Shown: one piece after another, positions 1 through 8,690 of the stretch
Layout: each line of letters starts with the position of its first letter
Numbering within the stretch: position 1 is the stretch's first letter
Origin: Rhodospirillaceae bacterium
Lineage (GTDB): Bacteria > Pseudomonadota > Alphaproteobacteria > Rhodospirillales > Casp-alpha2
Direction: 5' to 3'
DNA: 45,704 nt
Assembly (NCBI GenBank): GCA_018698795.1
Contig: JABIPG010000048.1
Location: 1 to 45,704, forward strand
The notes under the pieces: model-generated
Databases searched by the model: none
What the model was told of the DNA's origin: nothing
The model's input: only the letters and a program-made list of their open reading frames with translations
Program-made: the position numbers and the translations under genes

Positions 1-1038
1 GCGACGCGCGACAATATCCGCCACTACGCGCACGGCATCGGTGACGACAATCCGTTGTGGTGCGACCCCGACTACGCCGCTGGTACGGCACAAGGCGGGA
101 TGGTGGCGCTGCCGTCGTTCCTGTTTTCCACGTCGCGCATTATTTCGGGCTATGTCGGTGGGCTGCCGGGCGTCCACGCCATGTGGGCGGGGGCCGATTG
201 GACCTGGCACAAATGGGTCAAGCGCAATGACGAGATCCGGACCGAGTCGCACTTGAAAGAGTTGATCGAGCACGACACGCGGTTTTCAGGCCGCGCCGTG
301 CAGCAGATTTACCATGTCGATTTCTACAACCAGGATGGCGACAAACTGGCCGAGGCCGACAGTTGGTGTTTCCGCACCGAACGCGATACAGCGCGCGAAT
401 TGGGCACCAAATACAAAGACCTAAAAGCCAAACCCGCCCAGCGCTACACCGACGAAGAACTCACCGATATCTATCGCCACTACGCCGAAGAGCAAGTGCG
501 CGGCGCCGAGACCCGCTATTTCGAGGACGTCGCCGTGGGTGACGAGATCCCGACCATGGTCAAAGGCCCGATGACAGTCACCGGCTTCATCGCCTACGCG
601 CAGGGCTGGGGTGGGCTTTATATCCGCGCCAACAAGCTCAACTGGAAACAGATCCACGCGCATCCGGGCTTGGGCATCCCCAACAAGTTCAACATCCCCG
701 ATTGCCCCGAGCGCGTGCACTGGGAAAACGAAATGGCCACTGCCGTCGGCGCGCCCGGCGCGTACGATTATGGGCCTGAGCGCTGCTCATGGATGACGCA
801 CCACCTGACCAACTGGATGGGCGATGATGGATTTTTGGTGCACGTGGAAAACAAAATCCGCCGCCACAACCCCGAGGGCGACGCGCTGTTCATCAAGGGC
901 TCGGTCACCGACGTTCGCGATGATGCGGATAATCCTGGGTTCGGCCTGGTCGATATCGCCCACGAGGCGCGCAACCAGGGTGACGAGCTGTCGATCATCG
1001 GCACCGGCACAGTGCGGCTGCCGAAGCGCGGATCATGA
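1..1038 (+). CDS. MaoC-like acyl-CoA hydratase/dehydratase, 5' end missing
   Basis: The reading frame is open from the first base of the window, so the true start lies upstream. The visible 345 codons carry an N-terminal hot-dog part (HYAHGIGDDNPLW, typical of the FAS1-like dehydratase N domain) and a second MaoC-like part beginning near YFEDVAVGDEIP. Such double hot-dog proteins hydrate enoyl-CoA thioesters in the cytoplasm. The stop overlaps the ATG of the next gene (ATGA), so it is translationally coupled to a CaiB-type CoA transferase, which suggests activation and hydration of one organic acid. The substrate cannot be read from the sequence. Confidence 0.85.
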   Translation, partial: ATRDNIRHYAHGIGDDNPLWCDPDYAAGTAQGGMVALPSFLFSTSRIISGYVGGLPGVHAMWAGADWTWHKWVKRNDEIRTESHLKELIEHDTRFSGRAVQQIYHVDFYNQDGDKLAEADSWCFRTERDTARELGTKYKDLKAKPAQRYTDEELTDIYRHYAEEQVRGAETRYFEDVAVGDEIPTMVKGPMTVTGFIAYAQGWGGLYIRANKLNWKQIHAHPGLGIPNKFNIPDCPERVHWENEMATAVGAPGAYDYGPERCSWMTHHLTNWMGDDGFLVHVENKIRRHNPEGDALFIKGSVTDVRDDADNPGFGLVDIAHEARNQGDELSIIGTGTVRLPKRGS

Positions 1039-2249
1039 GCACCGGGAAATCCGATGGCGCGCTGAACGGCGTCCGCGTGCTGGAATTCGGCCAGGTTTTG
1101 GCGGCGCCCTATATTGGTCTCATGCTCGCCGATCAGGGTGCGGAGGTGATCAAGATCGAGGCCCCATCGGGGGACCCCAGCCGCGGCTACATGCCGCCCG
1201 ATGTGGAGGGCCACTCGCCGTATTTCCTGTCCATGAACCGCAACAAACTGGGTGTCGCGCTCGACCTTAAACAACCGGCCGCCATTGAGGCCGTGCTGGC
1301 CATGGTCGCCAAGGCTGACGTGGTGACCGAGAATTTCCGGGCCGGGGTGATGGAGCGCCTTGGCATCGGCTATGAGGTGATGAAGGCGGCCAATCCGGGC
1401 ATTATCTACTGCGCCGTTTCTGGTTATGGGCGCACCGGCCCCTATGCTGATCGTGCCGGCTATGACCCCATCGCACAGGCCGAATCGGGTTTGATGAGCA
1501 TTTCGGGTGAGCCCGATGGTCCGCCCACCCGCGTCGGCGCGTCAGTGGTGGACATGGTCACCGGCATGTTCGCCGCCCAGGCGGTCACGGCGGCGCTCTA
1601 CGCCCGTAACGAAGGTGGAGAAGGCCAGCGGGTCGACGTCAATCTGTTCGGCACGGCGCTCAATATGCTGGTCAATTTCGCTGGCCAATCGCTGTTGACC
1701 GGGGACGACCCGACGCGGTTTGGGTCGGGCAGTCAGGCGGCGCAGCCGTCGGGTGTGTTCAAGTCCAAGGATGGTGAGTTCATGCTGACCATCGCCGCAG
1801 AACCCATGTACCGGCGCTTTTGCGAGCAGGTGATCGAACGGCCCGAATTGGCCGATGATGATCGTTTTCAAACCAACGCCGGGCGGGTTGCCAACAAGGT
1901 TGCGTTGGACGCGGCGCTGGGCCCGGTATTCGCAACGATGGACAACGACGTCGTCATCGAACGCATGCGCACCGCCGGTATTCCGTGTGGGGAAATCCTC
2001 GGTATTCGCGACGCGCTCAATTCGCCGATGGCCCAGGCGCTTGAGCTCATCACCACGGCACCGCACACAGAGCTCGGCGATCTGAAAACCTTGATGCCAT
2101 CTTACGCCATGTCCGAAACGCCGGTGCGTGATCCCGTTGGCGCGCCGTTGATCGGCGAGCATACGCGAGCCGTGCTTCGCGACGTCGCCGGTTTCGACGA
2201 TGCGCGGATTGACGCGATGGTGGCGGAGGGGGCGGCTATTTCGACGTAA
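1035..2249 (+). CDS. CaiB/BaiF family (family III) CoA transferase
   Basis: A 404-residue protein of normal family length. The start GVRVLEFGQVLAAP, the AEVIKIE stretch and the NRNK segment are standard for family III CoA transferases (formyl-CoA transferase, CaiB, BaiF). The conserved aspartate that forms the acyl-anhydride intermediate is likely D173 in VVDMVTG. It moves CoA between carboxylic acids in the cytoplasm. It overlaps the MaoC gene by 4 bases and is followed closely by a GMC oxidoreductase, so the three look like one operon. The acid substrate is unknown. Confidence 0.9.
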   Translation: MSTGKSDGALNGVRVLEFGQVLAAPYIGLMLADQGAEVIKIEAPSGDPSRGYMPPDVEGHSPYFLSMNRNKLGVALDLKQPAAIEAVLAMVAKADVVTENFRAGVMERLGIGYEVMKAANPGIIYCAVSGYGRTGPYADRAGYDPIAQAESGLMSISGEPDGPPTRVGASVVDMVTGMFAAQAVTAALYARNEGGEGQRVDVNLFGTALNMLVNFAGQSLLTGDDPTRFGSGSQAAQPSGVFKSKDGEFMLTIAAEPMYRRFCEQVIERPELADDDRFQTNAGRVANKVALDAALGPVFATMDNDVVIERMRTAGIPCGEILGIRDALNSPMAQALELITTAPHTELGDLKTLMPSYAMSETPVRDPVGAPLIGEHTRAVLRDVAGFDDARIDAMVAEGAAIST

Positions 2250-2254
2250 AGACT

Positions 2255-2286
2255 GGGTTGCGGTTGCGCGCGCTTGATGCATGATC
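2255..2286 (+). repeat. Upstream copy 1 of duplicated GMC leader
   Basis: This 32-base stretch just before the first GMC gene matches 4738-4769, before the second GMC gene, at 29 of 32 positions by eye. The duplication that produced the two genes therefore included non-coding leader sequence. Confidence 0.75.
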
Positions 2287-2291
2287 AAGAC

Positions 2292-3932
2292 ATGGAACAT
2301 TTCGACTATGTGATCATCGGTGCCGGGTCTGCCGGGTGCGTGCTGGCCAACCGCTTGAGCGAGGATGCGGGCGTTAGTGTGTGTGTGCTCGAGGCCGGGC
2401 CGGTGGACTGGAACCCCTACATTCATATCCCCGCCGGGTTTATCAAAACCTTCACCAACGCCTCTATCAATTGGCTTTACGAAAGTGAGCCGTCAGAGTG
2501 GACGGGCGGGCGACGCATTCAGGTGCCGCGCGGCAAGACGCTGGGGGGATCAAGCTCCATCAACGGCCACATCTATACGCGCGGCAACCGCATGGATTAC
2601 GACACCTGGGCGCAGCGCGGCAACCATGGCTGGGGGTTCGCCGATGTGCTGCCGTATTTCCGCCGCGCCGAAATGCGCATCGGCGAGGGCGACGATACCT
2701 TTCGGGGGCGTGACGGGCCATTGGCGGTCACCGACATTGATTGGAGCCATCCCCTGACGGAAGCCTTCATCGAGGGGGCGCAGACAATCGGCATTCCGCG
2801 AAACCCCGACTACAACGGCGAGCGCCAAGAGGGTATTACCTATTCACAGCGCACAATCTTGAACGGTCGGCGCATGAGCACGGCACGCGCCTATCTGCAC
2901 CCGGCACGCAAACGCCCCAATCTGCGTGTCATCACGAAAGCCCATTCGACGGGCCTGGTTTTGGACGGTAAGCGCGTGACCGGCGTCAGATACGCTAAAG
3001 GTGGCCCTGGCGGCAAGGCAATGGAAGTACGGGCCAATAAAGAGGTAATTTTGTCGGGTGGCGTGATCAATTCGCCGCAGTTGTTGCAGCTTTCCGGCAT
3101 CGGCGCGGCGGACGTGCTGCAACCGCTCGGGATTGAGGTGCGCCATGCGCTTGGCGGCGTGGGTGAGAACCTGCGAGACCACTACGCGCCGCGGTTCACC
3201 GCACGGGTCAAAAACATCGACAGCATCAATCAGCGCGTGCGCGGGCTGCGCCTGGCGGGCGAGGTCGCCAAGTGGGTGTTCACGCGCAAGGGTATTTTGT
3301 CGTTGAGCCCGACGCTGGTTTACTGCTTCTGGCGTTCGACGCCGGAAATCGCCAACAGCGACCTGCAATTGACCTTTACGCCCGCCAGCTACAAGGAAGG
3401 CGTGCAGAACCAACTCGACGATTTTCCCGGCATGACCATCGCGTCGTGGCAGCAGCGCCCGGAAAGTTCGGGATATGTGCGGGCGCGCTCTGCCGATCCG
3501 TTCGACAAACCCATCATCCAGCCCAATTACCTGGCCGAAGAATCGGATCGCCGCGTTTTGTTGGCCGCCATGAAACTCGCCAGGCGGTTGCTGCAGACCG
3601 AGCCGCTGCGCCCCTATTACGATTTTGAGACGTTTCCGGGCAAAGACGTGCAGACCGACGATGAATTGATGGATGCCGCTAAAGCGCGCGGTACCACGAC
3701 GTTTCACCCCATGGGCACGTGCCGCATGGGGCCGGCAACGGACCCGACGGCGGTGGTCGACGATCAATTGCGGGTGCACGGGATGGAGGGGTTGCGCGTG
3801 GTCGACGCCTCAGTGATGCCGATGATGCCGTCGGCCAACCTCAATGCCGCCACCATCATGATCGCTGAAAAAGCCGCCGACATCATCCGTGGCCGCACAC
3901 CGCTGGAGCCGACCATTCTAACTGGGCTTTGA
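2292..3932 (+). CDS. GMC-family FAD oxidoreductase (choline/alcohol dehydrogenase-like), copy 1
   Basis: A 546-residue flavoprotein. The FAD dinucleotide-binding loop GAGSAG lies at residues 10-15, the GMC signature GGSSSING near residue 90, and the catalytic His at about 472 in FHPMGTC, with the partner Asn in NLNAAT near 516-518. GMC enzymes oxidise alcohols to aldehydes using FAD. The start at 2292 (MEHFDY) is preferred because it aligns with the second copy; TTG 2274 and ATG 2277 are in-frame alternatives. Without a signal peptide it should be cytoplasmic. It follows the CoA-transferase gene by about 40 bases. The specific alcohol is unknown. Confidence 0.9.
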   Translation: MEHFDYVIIGAGSAGCVLANRLSEDAGVSVCVLEAGPVDWNPYIHIPAGFIKTFTNASINWLYESEPSEWTGGRRIQVPRGKTLGGSSSINGHIYTRGNRMDYDTWAQRGNHGWGFADVLPYFRRAEMRIGEGDDTFRGRDGPLAVTDIDWSHPLTEAFIEGAQTIGIPRNPDYNGERQEGITYSQRTILNGRRMSTARAYLHPARKRPNLRVITKAHSTGLVLDGKRVTGVRYAKGGPGGKAMEVRANKEVILSGGVINSPQLLQLSGIGAADVLQPLGIEVRHALGGVGENLRDHYAPRFTARVKNIDSINQRVRGLRLAGEVAKWVFTRKGILSLSPTLVYCFWRSTPEIANSDLQLTFTPASYKEGVQNQLDDFPGMTIASWQQRPESSGYVRARSADPFDKPIIQPNYLAEESDRRVLLAAMKLARRLLQTEPLRPYYDFETFPGKDVQTDDELMDAAKARGTTTFHPMGTCRMGPATDPTAVVDDQLRVHGMEGLRVVDASVMPMMPSANLNAATIMIAEKAADIIRGRTPLEPTILTGL

Positions 3933-4451
3933 ACGGCGCCTAGTTATCGGGCTATGCCCGTAGAGGCCTACCAAGCCGAACGTATAGCGGAATTGGGCGA
4001 GTTTGTCGGTACGGGGGTCGCCGGGATTTATGCCGGTATTCGTGACGGCGCGCTCGACAATTCCAGTGACTACGCCGCCGCTAGCGGTCGCGCGCATGTA
4101 TCGTGGGCGGACTATTCTGACGCACTTCGCTGAGGTCCGGCCTTAGTGCGTATTCGGGCATTGGACGAATGATGGACGTGGGCGGGATGGCGCTCTTCTA
4201 GGTGTTGTCCGTGAATAAGCTGAAAATAGGCCACAAATGAGGGGGCAGGGGAGGTGTGAACCTCGCACCCTCAGATCAAGGCTTGGCCACACGGGTGATC
4301 AATAAAAGTAATTTATCTGTGAAAATCATCTTGGCAGCGTGGTTATGTGTCCCCATCTAGTTTGCTAGTTGGTGCTTTGTTCAATAACCGACCACAAGTT
4401 TCAATGTAAATAATTATCCAGAATTTTGAACACAATATGGGGGAAAGCCAC
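3933..4451. other. Gene-poor stretch between the GMC copies
   Basis: No recognisable gene. A possible 59-codon ORF runs at 3954-4133 (MPVEAYQAER...SDALR) but has no ribosome-binding site; it may be a decayed fragment. From about 4190 the sequence becomes AT-richer. A small inverted repeat (GAGGT-GTGA-ACCTC) lies near 4250-4265. The end of the stretch supplies the ribosome-binding site of the small membrane-protein gene at 4452. Confidence 0.5.
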
Positions 4452-4571
4452 ATGGGTGAAAACGAATCGGTATCTCTGAAAAGCCTGTCGTACATATTAT
4501 TTGGGAGCGGAGTTCTTGCCCTCGCGATTGTCGCGGCGGTGTGGGCCGTACTCGGGATTTTCGTTATCTAG
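4452..4571 (+). CDS. Small single-pass membrane protein, 39 aa
   Basis: A short ORF starting at ATG 4452 with a purine-rich ribosome-binding site (GGGGGAAAG) about 6 bases upstream and ending at TAG 4569-4571. The product has a polar N-terminus (MGENESVSLK) and then one hydrophobic segment from about residue 14 to 39 rich in Leu, Ile, Val and Ala with a central Trp. This is the pattern of a small inner-membrane peptide. It lies alone between the two GMC genes. I do not recognise a family. The good ribosome-binding site and clean membrane segment support a real gene, but there is no homology evidence. Confidence 0.5.
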   Translation: MGENESVSLKSLSYILFGSGVLALAIVAAVWAVLGIFVI

Positions 4572-4645
4572 GCTGCAATTTACTTTTGGGGTAGCCAATC
4601 TCCCGCGACCCCTTCGGGTTATCCTCAGTCAATACAATTTGCGCT

Positions 4646-4663
4646 GAAAAACGATCGTTTTTC
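4646..4663. promoter_or_regulatory. 18-base perfect palindrome upstream of GMC copy 2
   Basis: GAAAAACGATCGTTTTTC is perfectly self-complementary. A second small hairpin (ACAGCC-GGT-GGCTGT) follows at 4668-4682. Together they lie 90-130 bases before the second GMC gene. A dimeric repressor operator is possible; a terminator for the small gene at 4452 is less likely because no clear loop or T-tract follows. Confidence 0.45.
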
Positions 4664-4737
4664 GCTGACAGCCGGTGGCTGTGTCGGCTTGATTCAGTAT
4701 TGAGCTTACGAGTTTATATCTCGTGCGCGCATCGCGC

Positions 4738-4769
4738 GGGTTGCGGTTGTGCGTGCTTGGTGCATGATC
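4738..4769 (+). repeat. Upstream copy 2 of duplicated GMC leader
   Basis: Partner of 2255-2286 (29 of 32 bases identical by eye), ending six bases before the start codon of the second GMC gene. Confidence 0.75.
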
Positions 4770-4774
4770 GGCGG

Positions 4775-6418
4775 ATGGAAAGTTTCGACTATATCATCGT
4801 TGGCGCCGGCTCTGCCGGATGTGTGCTGGCCAACCGCCTAAGCGCCGATCCGGGCGTCAGCGTGTGCCTGCTTGAGGCCGGCCCACCCGATTGGAATCCC
4901 TACATTCATATCCCCGCCGGTTTCATCAAGACCTTCACCGCGCCCAGCGTCAATTGGCTGTATGAGATGGAACCCTCGGAAGGCACGGGCGGGCGGCGCA
5001 TCGGCCAGCCGCGCGGCAAGACGTTGGGCGGGTCGAGTTCCATTAACGGCCATGCGTTTACGCGTGGCAATCGCACCGATTTCGATCATTGGGCACAACG
5101 CGGCAACCGGGGCTGGGGCTACGCCGATGTGCTGCCGTATTTTCGCCGCCTGGAAAATCGCGTCGGTGCGGGCGATGACACCTTCCGGGGGCGCGATGGG
5201 CCGCTGACGGTCACCAACATGGATTGGCACCATCCGCTCTGCGAGGCCTTTGTCGAAGGCGCGCAGGAATTGGGCATTCCCCGCAACCTCGATTACAACG
5301 GCGCCAAGCAAGAAGGCGTTTCCTATACCCAACGCGCCATTGCCGGCGGCCGGCGCATGAGCACGGCGCGGGCTTTCCTGCATCCCGTAAAACATCGGCC
5401 CAACCTGCGTGTCATCACCAGGGCGCATTCGACCGGGTTGATTATGGATGGCAAGAGCGTCACCGGTGTGCGCTACGCAAAAGGCGGACGCGGCGGCAAG
5501 GAAATCGAGATCAGCGCCGGGCGCGAAGTGATCTTGTCGGGCGGCGCGATCAACTCGCCGCAATTGTTGCAGACCTCGGGTATCGGGCCTGTTGAATTGC
5601 TGCAATCGTTGGGCGTCGAGGTTCGCCATGCGCTTGAAGGCGTGGGCGAGAACCTGCGCGATCACTACGCCATGCGCTTGAGTGCGCGGGTCAAAAACGC
5701 CGACAGCATCAACGAGCAAATTCGCGGTGTGCGGTTTTTGGGTGAGCTGGCGAAGTGGGTATTTGCGCGCAAAGGCGTGCTTAGCCTTAACCCGACGCTG
5801 GTCTATTGTTTTTGGCGTTCCAGGCCCGAGATCGATATCAGCGATCTGCATATGGCGTTCACACCAGCCAGTTACAAAGAAGGCATGATGAACGACCTGG
5901 AGGATTACCCAGGCATGACGGCCGGCGTGTGGCAGCAACGCCCAGAAAGCTCGGGTTATCTGCGCGCGTGCTCCGCCGATCCGTTCGAACAACCGCTGAT
6001 CCAGCCCAATTATTTGGCGGATGAAAATGATCGCCGCGTGCTGATCGCCGGTGCGCGGCTGATGCGCAGCCTGCTTCGTACCGATGCCATGGCGCCTTAT
6101 TTCGACTACGAGACCTTTCCCGGCGACGCCGTGCAATCCGACGACGAGTGGCTCGATGCCATCAAGGGACGCGGCACCACGGTCTATCACCTGATGGGCA
6201 CCTGCCGCATGGGCCCGGTGACGGACCCGACCGCCGTGGTGGACGATGAGTTGCGCGTCCATGGCGTCCAAGGGCTCCGAGTGGTGGATGCATCCGTGAT
6301 GCCGATGATGCCGTCGGGCAATTTAAATGCATCGACAATCATGATTGCCGAGAAAGCATCTGATATGATCCGGGGCGCAACGCCGCCTGAGCCTATTATA
6401 TTGCCAGACAACGATTGA
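4775..6418 (+). CDS. GMC-family FAD oxidoreductase, copy 2
   Basis: A 547-residue paralogue of the protein at 2292-3932, with the same length, the same GAGSAG flavin loop (10-15) and the same signature region. The N-terminal 100 residues differ at only about 17 positions by eye. The catalytic His aligns at 472 but the context is YHLMGTC rather than the usual HPMGTC, and NLNAST carries the partner Asn. ATG 4775 is chosen because it aligns with copy 1; an upstream in-frame start at 4700 would add residues with no match. It is followed after 11 bases by a HAD hydrolase gene. The two copies may have diverged in substrate. Confidence 0.88.
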   Translation: MESFDYIIVGAGSAGCVLANRLSADPGVSVCLLEAGPPDWNPYIHIPAGFIKTFTAPSVNWLYEMEPSEGTGGRRIGQPRGKTLGGSSSINGHAFTRGNRTDFDHWAQRGNRGWGYADVLPYFRRLENRVGAGDDTFRGRDGPLTVTNMDWHHPLCEAFVEGAQELGIPRNLDYNGAKQEGVSYTQRAIAGGRRMSTARAFLHPVKHRPNLRVITRAHSTGLIMDGKSVTGVRYAKGGRGGKEIEISAGREVILSGGAINSPQLLQTSGIGPVELLQSLGVEVRHALEGVGENLRDHYAMRLSARVKNADSINEQIRGVRFLGELAKWVFARKGVLSLNPTLVYCFWRSRPEIDISDLHMAFTPASYKEGMMNDLEDYPGMTAGVWQQRPESSGYLRACSADPFEQPLIQPNYLADENDRRVLIAGARLMRSLLRTDAMAPYFDYETFPGDAVQSDDEWLDAIKGRGTTVYHLMGTCRMGPVTDPTAVVDDELRVHGVQGLRVVDASVMPMMPSGNLNASTIMIAEKASDMIRGATPPEPIILPDND

Positions 6419-6429
6419 GGAGAAAGCCC

Positions 6430-7164
6430 ATGAGCCCCAATGAGAGCCTAGACAATGTGAAAGCCCTGACCTTCGATACCGGCGGTACTATCCTCGATTG
6501 GCACACCGGTTTCCGCACGGCTTTGGCCGATATGGGGGCGAAGTATGGCGTCGAGAGAGACTGGGGCGCCTTGGCCAATGAAGTGCGGCGGCGCTCGTTA
6601 GGGGCGATGCTGAATTTAGGCGAGAACGAACCGCCGGCCTATAATTTTGACGACTCACATCGTCGCGCGGTGGACGGTGTATTGAACGAGAACGGCCTCG
6701 AAGCCGTAACCGAGGACGAGCGCCGCGCGATTTGGTGGGACCGGACGCACAGTTTCCAATGCTGGCCGGATTTCCCCGATACGCTGCCCCGGCTGCGGTC
6801 GAAATTCATTTGCGCGTCGTTCACGATTTTGAGCTTCCGCATCATCATCGATACGGCCAAGCGCAATGGTATCAGCTGGGATGCGGTGATCTCGTGCGAG
6901 GCCATCGGCAAGTACAAGATTTTGCCGGAAGCCTACCAAACGGCGGCTAGGTTCCTGCAACTCGATGTCAGCGATTGCATGATGGTGGCGTGCCATAATT
7001 TCGATCTGGACGCGGCCAAGGCGGTCGGATTCAAAACGGCCTTCGTGCGCCGCCCGGACGAATGGGGCGCGGAGGGCCCACCCGATCCCGAACCCAATCC
7101 AATCCACGATATCGTCGTCGATACGTTCCCGGAACTGGCGGAACGTCTAGGTGTCGAGGGATAG
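6430..7164 (+). CDS. HAD-superfamily hydrolase, haloacid-dehalogenase-like
   Basis: A 244-residue protein starting at ATG 6430 behind a strong GAGGAG site. The nucleophile motif is FDTGGTILDW (D16), the lysine lies in GKYKILPEAY (K163), and the acidic motif is VACHNFDLDAAKA (D192/D194). This architecture matches type II 2-haloacid dehalogenases and related phosphatases. The usual SNG of motif II is replaced by ASFTILSF, so dehalogenase activity should not be assumed. It is cytoplasmic and likely co-transcribed with the GMC oxidoreductase before it. Confidence 0.8.
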   Translation: MSPNESLDNVKALTFDTGGTILDWHTGFRTALADMGAKYGVERDWGALANEVRRRSLGAMLNLGENEPPAYNFDDSHRRAVDGVLNENGLEAVTEDERRAIWWDRTHSFQCWPDFPDTLPRLRSKFICASFTILSFRIIIDTAKRNGISWDAVISCEAIGKYKILPEAYQTAARFLQLDVSDCMMVACHNFDLDAAKAVGFKTAFVRRPDEWGAEGPPDPEPNPIHDIVVDTFPELAERLGVEG

Positions 7165-7171
7165 ATAACGA

Positions 7172-7795
7172 ATGGACGTTGTCGGCGCCTGCTTTGGCCG
7201 TACAGGCACCAAGTCACTGAAGATGGCCTTGGAGATGCTGGGCTTCGGGCCTTGCCATCATATGTACGAGCTCAGCGTAAACCCGGCGCAATTGCCGTTC
7301 TGGCAGGCAGCGGCGCAGGGCGACTTGCCCGACTGGAGCAAAGTGTTTGCTGAGTACAAAGCCTGTGTCGACTGGCCGTCGGCGCGGTTCTGGCGCGAGA
7401 TCGCCGATTACTTCCCGGACGCCAAGGTGCTGATGACCGTGCGCGACGAGGAAAGCTGGATCGACAGCGTGCACCGGACCATTTATCCGCTGTTGCGTGA
7501 CCGTGAGCAGGCGTCCGAATCCGAGCAACGCCAGCGCCGCGAAATGTCGTGGGAGTTGATCGCGCGCCAAACCTTCGATGAACGCCTCGATGACCGAGAC
7601 CACGCCATGAGCGTCTATCGCGATTTCATGGCTGAAGTTCAGCGCACAATCGCGCCCGAACGCCTGCTGGCCTACCGAGTCGGGGATGGCTGGGAGCCGC
7701 TGTGTGCGTTTTTGGGCGTCGATGTGCCGGACGAGCCGTTTCCCATGACCAATACCTCGTCTGAATTCCGCGCGCGGCATTTGCCGGGCGGATAA
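7172..7795 (+). CDS. Sulfotransferase-family protein
   Basis: A 207-residue protein with an N-terminal P-loop-like PAPS-binding motif GRTGTKS (residues 9-15) and a second nucleotide-binding stretch VLMTVRDEESW near residues 88-98. This fits the P-loop sulfotransferase group that transfers sulfate from PAPS to an acceptor. It starts 7 bases after the HAD gene and is followed 10 bases later by a LysR regulator, so it ends a metabolic operon. The acceptor is unknown, and many members of this subfamily are uncharacterised. Confidence 0.8.
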   Translation: MDVVGACFGRTGTKSLKMALEMLGFGPCHHMYELSVNPAQLPFWQAAAQGDLPDWSKVFAEYKACVDWPSARFWREIADYFPDAKVLMTVRDEESWIDSVHRTIYPLLRDREQASESEQRQRREMSWELIARQTFDERLDDRDHAMSVYRDFMAEVQRTIAPERLLAYRVGDGWEPLCAFLGVDVPDEPFPMTNTSSEFRARHLPGG

Positions 7796-7805
7796 GGGGG
7801 AAGGC

Positions 7806-8690
7806 TTGCGCAACGTTCCCTCCACCACCGCACTCCGGGCTTTTGAGGCCGCCAGCCGGTATCTGAATTTCCAACGCGCGGCGGAGGAGCTTAACGTCAC
7901 GCCCGGTGCCGTCAGCCGGCAAATCCAAAGCCTGGAAGCGTTGCTGGGGGGTGCGTTGTTCTTGCGCCATCACAAGCGGGTCGAACTGACACCCTTGGGC
8001 CGACGCTATGCGGATGAAATCCGTGCGCCCTTGCAGCAGCTCTCCGAGGCGACGAGCCGCATCAAAGGTGAGTCGCAAAGCCAGGCGATTTCCGTCTGTG
8101 CTTATCCCAGCTTTGCCATCCGTTGGTTTATCCCGCGATGGGGCCGGTTTTACGACAGCCATCCGCAAATCGATCTGCGCCTGACCACGACCCTCAACCC
8201 CGCCGACTTCGACAGCGGCGCCTACCACATGGCCATCCAGGTGTTGCCCGATGGCGGACCGAGACCGGGGCTTCGGGCGCGCAAGCTATTGGAGATTGAT
8301 ACCTTTCCGGTATGCAGCCCGGACGTGGCGCGCGCCATCAAAACGCCGGCTGATTTGACGCGCATGACGTTGCTGCACGGCCATCCGCGTCCGCGCGACT
8401 GGCCGCGCTGGTGTGAGGCGGCGGGCGTCAGTGGCTTGGATACGACGCGCGGGCTCCGGTTCGAAAGCCTCAATCTGGCTTTCCAGGCCGCCATCGAAGG
8501 GTTGGGCGTAGCCATCGGTGTCGAGGCGTTAGTCGAAGAGGACTTGAAGCACGGGCGCTTGGTGCGGCTGTTCGATACCGCCCGGCGCTCTAATCATCCG
8601 TTCTATCTGGTCTATCCTGACGCCAGCACCGACGACCCGAACGTTGCGGCATTGAGCGACTGGCTGATCGAAGAGGGGCGTGGGGACTAG
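7806..8690 (+). CDS. LysR-family transcriptional regulator, GcvA-like
   Basis: 294 residues with an N-terminal winged HTH (about 5-62; LRAFEAASRYLNFQRAAEEL and VTPGAVSRQIQSLE) followed by a LysR substrate-binding domain. The start is TTG 7806, preceded by GGGGGAAGG. The spacing of the HTH and PSFAIRWFIPRW resemble the GcvA/AmpR branch. LysR regulators usually bind a small-molecule ligand and control nearby genes. Here the gene is the last of the plus-strand set, so the GMC/HAD/sulfotransferase genes are plausible targets. Its stop overlaps the stop of the opposite-strand gene. Confidence 0.9.
   Translation: MRNVPSTTALRAFEAASRYLNFQRAAEELNVTPGAVSRQIQSLEALLGGALFLRHHKRVELTPLGRRYADEIRAPLQQLSEATSRIKGESQSQAISVCAYPSFAIRWFIPRWGRFYDSHPQIDLRLTTTLNPADFDSGAYHMAIQVLPDGGPRPGLRARKLLEIDTFPVCSPDVARAIKTPADLTRMTLLHGHPRPRDWPRWCEAAGVSGLDTTRGLRFESLNLAFQAAIEGLGVAIGVEALVEEDLKHGRLVRLFDTARRSNHPFYLVYPDASTDDPNVAALSDWLIEEGRGD

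Noticed and set aside
3954-4133. 59-codon ORF after the first GMC gene
   Set aside because: No ribosome-binding site and no family; kept only as a remark in the gene-poor stretch.
4241-4300. Possible tRNA 3' end or attachment site (GAGGT-GTGA-ACCTC followed by CGCACCC)
   Set aside because: No T-loop consensus, no acceptor stem and no CCA; no integrase nearby.
4838-6271. Long open frame antisense to the second GMC gene (and similar ones at 1542-2426 and 2844-3779)
   Set aside because: Shadow frames caused by GC-rich third positions; low-complexity His/Arg-rich translations with no family match.
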